Assembly: GCF_001704415.2 (NCBI RefSeq)
Contig: NC_030813.1
Location: 16,262,001-16,326,000, forward strand
Length of the DNA: 64,000 nt
Direction: 5' to 3'
DNA from: Capra hircus
Taxonomy: Eukaryota > Chordata > Mammalia > Artiodactyla > Bovidae
This document shows, one piece after another, positions 60,995-64,000 of the stretch (positions are counted from its first letter, which is position 1; each line of letters opens with the position of its first letter). Below the pieces are notes generated by a model. That model saw nothing but the letters and a program-made list of their open reading frames with translations. It was not told the DNA's origin and did not search any database. Both the position numbers and the translations under genes were made by a program.

Positions 60995-61330
60995 AAGCGG
61001 CTGTCCAATCGCCTTGGCAGCTCCAGTTATTTGCATCTATTATGCTAATGAAAGACCTCCGGCTCGGCTCCCACCCGAGCGGCCCGCCCCTCCGGGGCTC
61101 TCCCCGGCCCCGCCCACAGGCTGGGCGAAGGTGAATATATTATGCTAATAAGGCGGGCTTCTGCCCGCCTCTGGAAGGGGGGCGCACTGCCGCGAGAGCC
61201 GCGGGCTGGAGGCCCCTCGCCAAGAGTGGGTCGGGGGAGGGACGCCGCTCGTCGGAGCGCGCGCGCGCTCATACACGAGCATCCCGAAGGGTATTTAAGG
61301 CTCGCACACGCCGGGCTGCGGAGATACTTC
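60995..61330 (+). promoter_or_regulatory. Core promoter region of COL25A1
   Basis: Elements seen in order: CCAAT at 61,005-61,009; octamer ATTTGCAT at 61,029-61,036; variant octamer ATGCTAAT at 61,042-61,049; GC boxes at 61,083-61,090 and 61,108-61,115; a second ATGCTAAT at 61,142-61,149; a CG-alternating palindrome at 61,255-61,270; and TATTTAA at 61,292-61,298. The last would place a start near 61,320-61,330. Octamer motifs suggest POU-family factors, fitting neuronal and muscle expression, but this is inference. Confidence 0.6.
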
Positions 61331-61929
61331 GGGCGGCCGCGACTCGGGCCTCGCGACTCGCGTTTTCTCCTTGGGTATTTCTTTCTCCTCTCTGCTCTTC
61401 TCCACTTGGCCACCCTTTTTGCACTGCGCTCTCGCGGTCTGTGTCAGCCTTTTTTGCCTGGAACTGAATTTAGGTGGGAAACGGAGATAAAACACCGAAT
61501 AGGTAGAAATAAGGGAAACAGGCGCAACAGGTCCGGGGCTCTGTGGCAAGGGTCAGCGGCGGCCCCTCGCAGCGCCTCTGCCGCTCTCCCCCGGACCCCA
61601 CGCGGCCGCTCTCTTCAGAGGAGGTCCCCAACCTCGGAGGGGCCAGGAGGGACACCGGGGGGGTGGGTTTCATTCTGGATTTCACCTTATCGCCCCCGGT
61701 CCGCGGACTGAGGGTGCGTTTCCCTCGCAGCTGGGAGGGGAGAAGAAAGCGGAGGATGGTCCAGGTCTGCGGTTCTCGGCGCTGATCCATCCTTGCGCTC
61801 CGGCTCCGACTCCGCCAACTAGTTGTGCAGCTATCGGGACGAACTTTGCAGGAATCACCCTTTTTCTTTCAAGATTATTGGAAGTGCTAGAGGGTGGGAG
61901 GCGAAGCCGAGACAGCCGACCCCACCACA
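61325..61929 (+). other. COL25A1: Inferred COL25A1 5' UTR
   Basis: If transcription starts about 30 bases after the TATA-like element at 61,292, the leader is about 600 nt. It contains one upstream ATG (61,756). A cryptic donor (tttag then gtggga, at about 61,470) and a good acceptor-like tract (gcgtttccctcgcag, ending 61,730) could allow a small leader intron. The TSS and leader splicing are inference. Confidence 0.55.
61756..61785 (+). other. Short uORF in the COL25A1 leader (9 codons)
   Basis: The only ATG seen between the TATA-like element and the main start. It encodes MVQVCGSRR and then TGA. The context is agg ATG g, with A at -3 and G at +4, which is stronger at +4 than the main start. 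It ends 144 bases before the coding ATG, leaving room for reinitiation. Function is inferred from position only. Confidence 0.55.
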
Positions 61930-62226
61930 ATGCTGGTGAAGAAGCAAGCAGGGAAAGGCGGGGGGCGGGAGCCGGGCTCAGAGGACCGGAGCCCAGCGGG
62001 GCAGCGTTGCGTCCGCCCCGTGTCGCCGTGCGCGGCCCTGGCGACCCTCCTGTCGGTGGTGGCCGTGATGTCTTGTGTGTACCTGGGGGTGAAAACCAAC
62101 GACCTCCAGGCGAGGATCGCTGCCCTCGAGTCTGCCAAAGGAGACCCTTCCATCCGTGTGCTGCCTGATTGTGTGGATCAGCTCAAAGCAGTGGTGCAAG
62201 AGAAAGTGGAGCGACTTCTGGCTCAG
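61930..62226 (+). CDS. COL25A1: COL25A1 coding exon 1 (collagen alpha-1(XXV), CLAC-P), N-terminal 99 residues
   Basis: This exon encodes the N-terminus of collagen XXV, a type II membrane collagen of neurons whose shed ectodomain binds amyloid and which acts in motor axon-muscle contact (family knowledge). The 99 codons read MLVKKQAGKGGGREP at the start: a short basic cytoplasmic tail (1-32), one hydrophobic span (about 33-54, core ATLLSVVAVMSCVYLG), then a helical, probably coiled-coil stalk (55-99, including KTNDLQARIAALESAK and VQEKVERLLAQ). The ATG has A at -3 and C at +4; an in-frame GTG 36 bases upstream is not a credible start. The exon ends in CAG before a gtgtga donor, phase 0; reading on gives Val-stop, so splicing is required. 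Cys81 in the stalk is worth comparing with orthologues. Identification is from recalled family sequence and is strong. Confidence 0.96.
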
Positions 62227-63301
62227 GTGTGAAAGGCTGGGGTATTTTGTACGTGGATAACATCTTACAGTCGTGATTCTGTGCACATGACCAACCTCTG
62301 CCTTACCGTGTGCAGATGTGGTATGGCTTGTGTACACATATGTGTAGGCCACCATCTCTGCTTGCCGTAGCATATATTTGTATGTGCACATCCTCTCATA
62401 CCACCCTCTCTGTATCATCTTCCCTTACTCTTCTTAATGTTTGCATGCTAAACATATATGGAAGTCTAAAAGGGGGAAAGGTGGCTAGAATGGCACCTAC
62501 GCTCTGGCGTTTTAGCTCTGTCTAGTTTCTGAAGCTGTGTGTGAATCTTTCCCAATGTTGTGAGAATATTCCTTGCAGAGATAACGTCTGTTAGATCCTT
62601 TATACAGTATAAGAAGGTTAAGGTCATTTGTGTTATTAACATAGCAATAGGATTGGAAATTACTCTTAAAAGTGAAATAACTACATGCAATTTTATTCAC
62701 ACATTGCATGTTTTCATGTTAAATGTTTAAAAAGAAAAAAATAATCGCCTTGTTTATTTATTTTTGGTAAAGGATTCAGTGCCACGGGTGTTTGTGAATG
62801 CAGAGCCATTGGAGTTGAGAGTTGAAAGGAATCTGTGTTATGTTCATCAAAACCAGGAGTGCTTTAGAGTACAGTTAGGGATTTTCTGGGACCTGCTCTT
62901 CCAATAGAGAGGTTGTTGGCAGTAGTGGCAGCACAGCATGATAAGCAGTTGACATTTATGTATAAAATATTGGTTGTTTTAAAACTCTTAGCTTACCTAA
63001 AACTGCAGCATGTTAATACTGACTGTACAATGACCGCATATTCCTGAGCTGAGAGGGAGGGAGATGGTAGTTGAAGAATGAAGAACGATGTTATACAAGT
63101 CCCACAGTCTTGATGGCATCTTAGTGGTCGTTTTCTTTTTTTTAGGGCTTGGGTACTGTTACCTTTTGACTAGAGACCAAATACATATGTAAACGCTAGT
63201 TATGCAGGCTGGTAAATCAGGCATATAGCCAGAGAGTCCCTAAAGAATCCATTTCTCTGCAATGCTACTGATGATTGTTAATACCTCTTCTTTTCCTCCA
63301 G
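62227..63301 (+). other. COL25A1: COL25A1 intron between coding exons 1 and 2
   Basis: A 1,075-bp GT-AG intron. The donor gtgtga departs from consensus at +4, while the acceptor has a good polypyrimidine tract. Only the first bases belong to the CpG island; the rest is AT-rich and free of recognisable ruminant SINE or BovB insertions, unlike the upstream desert. Confidence 0.9.
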
Positions 63302-63371
63302 AAGTCCTATGAACATATGGCTAAAATAAGAATCGCGAGAGAAGCACCTTCAGAATGCAATTGCCCGGCAG
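63302..63371 (+). CDS. COL25A1: COL25A1 coding exon 2 (furin-type shedding site and start of collagen region)
   Basis: This 70-nt exon follows a pyrimidine-rich acceptor (ctcttcttttcctccag) and is followed by a gtaaaa donor. It joins exon 1 in phase 0 and encodes KSYEHMAKIRIAREAPSEC, then NCPAG, with the last Gly codon split (phase 1). Counting from the exon 1 Met, KIRIAR occupies residues 107-112. This matches the known proprotein-convertase cleavage position that releases the soluble CLAC ectodomain (family knowledge). The paired cysteines CNC and the Gly lead into the Gly-X-Y repeats encoded downstream of the window. The spacing and residues agree with COL25A1 throughout, so I regard this as a functional exon. 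Confidence 0.95.
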
Positions 63372-64000
63372 GTAAAATGGAACTTATTTCATAAGGTTTC
63401 CTCCATAGCAGAGCATTTTGAAACAAAGGTCCTATGTCTGTCAAATTTACCTGTAATAATAGTAAAGAAAGAATGCAGACCCAACTTACTTTAATAAAAT
63501 CAACATGTCTGGGTAAAAGAATGGCAGATAAAGCCACAAATATTATTTTAAGCAGCATACCAAGGTCTGCTAAGGGAAAGCAAAGAAGATACAGATCTTC
63601 ATCAGAGAAAATACCTGCAAGATGATGTCCAAAGACAAAGTTCTTAGTTTCACAGATTCAAAGTTATTCTTTGGTTTTACTTGCTTTTGTTATCTATAGT
63701 GAGAAGGATCGCAGAGAGCATTAAACTTGAACTCCTTAGTGGCTGATACTGCATTAGTACAGATTTCTGTTTGTTCCCCTTGATGGACGATCATGTTAGC
63801 AAACCACCTTCACTTCTTTGCCTGCTTTTATTTTCTATAGGAAAGGTTCTCTCTCCTATCCTATAGCAATGAAGACTGAAAAGAAATTAGTTTTTTATCT
63901 TGAGCTTCTCATTATGAACTACTGTGTTCTCAATGACTTCTCAGAAAAGGCTGTTACATTTTTACCATTTTTCTGTGTGGCTTTAGGGAACTATATTAGT
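63372..64000 (+). other. COL25A1: COL25A1 second intron, truncated by window edge
   Basis: Sequence after the gtaaaa donor of coding exon 2. It contains no further exon with a Gly-X-Y frame and no recognised repeat. The intron continues past the window. Confidence 0.8.

Larger units (their letters stand above)
60535..62165. promoter_or_regulatory. CpG island at the COL25A1 5' end
   Basis: GC- and CpG-rich sequence in sharp contrast with the AT-rich desert to the left and the intron to the right. It covers the promoter, the inferred leader and nearly all of coding exon 1. The left half (60,535-60,960) may belong to a divergent transcript or just be island; I see no exon in it. Boundaries are by eye. 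Confidence 0.85.

Noticed and set aside
61142..61711. 189-codon open frame across the COL25A1 promoter and leader
   Set aside because: It begins upstream of the TATA-like element, has arginine/proline-rich composition expected of random GC-rich sequence, and shows no domain.

Overview
The window is mammalian, specifically ruminant, nuclear DNA, almost certainly from a bovid. The evidence is the repeat content: many BovB (RTE-type) LINE copies ending in the tandem tail actgaactgaa, dozens of BovB-derived Bov-tA/Bov-A2 SINEs, cetartiodactyl CHR-type tRNA SINEs, and an artiodactyl L1 (L1_BT) 3' end. Older mammal-wide repeats (MIR, L2, MER5A, ancient L1) lie beneath them. I see no bacterial or phage sequence, no CRISPR array and no operon. 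The exact species (cattle, sheep, goat, buffalo and others) cannot be fixed from the sequence alone.

Positions 1 to about 60,500 are a gene desert made of layered retrotransposon insertions. The main blocks are: BovB 5,809-7,090 (minus; reverse transcriptase palm readable); L1_BT 9,715-10,511 (minus); BovB 14,994-16,405 (minus; internal deletion, SINE inside); BovB 21,377-24,764 (plus; near full length, with target-site duplication and a nested SINE); BovB 25,829-26,339 (plus); BovB 35,427-36,285 (minus; inserted in an L2); BovB 50,348-50,682 (minus; inserted in an old L1); and BovB 56,145-59,176 (minus; endonuclease frame open for 336 codons). BovB alone makes up roughly one sixth of the window. 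A 74-bp mariner-type hairpin with perfect 30-bp arms lies at 45,596-45,669.

The only cellular gene I can support starts near the right edge, on the plus strand. It is COL25A1, encoding collagen alpha-1(XXV), also called CLAC-P. A CpG island (about 60,535-62,165) covers a promoter with CCAAT, GC-box, octamer-like and TATA-like elements, a long 5' UTR with one short uORF, and coding exon 1 (61,930-62,226). Exon 1 encodes the cytoplasmic tail, the single membrane span and the juxtamembrane stalk. The second coding exon (63,302-63,371) supplies the furin-type site and the first glycine of the collagenous region. The rest of the gene lies beyond the window.

I found no convincing undescribed system. 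The most useful leads are the mariner hairpin (possible ruminant miRNA precursor), the promoter/uORF layout of COL25A1, and several precisely datable nested insertions.
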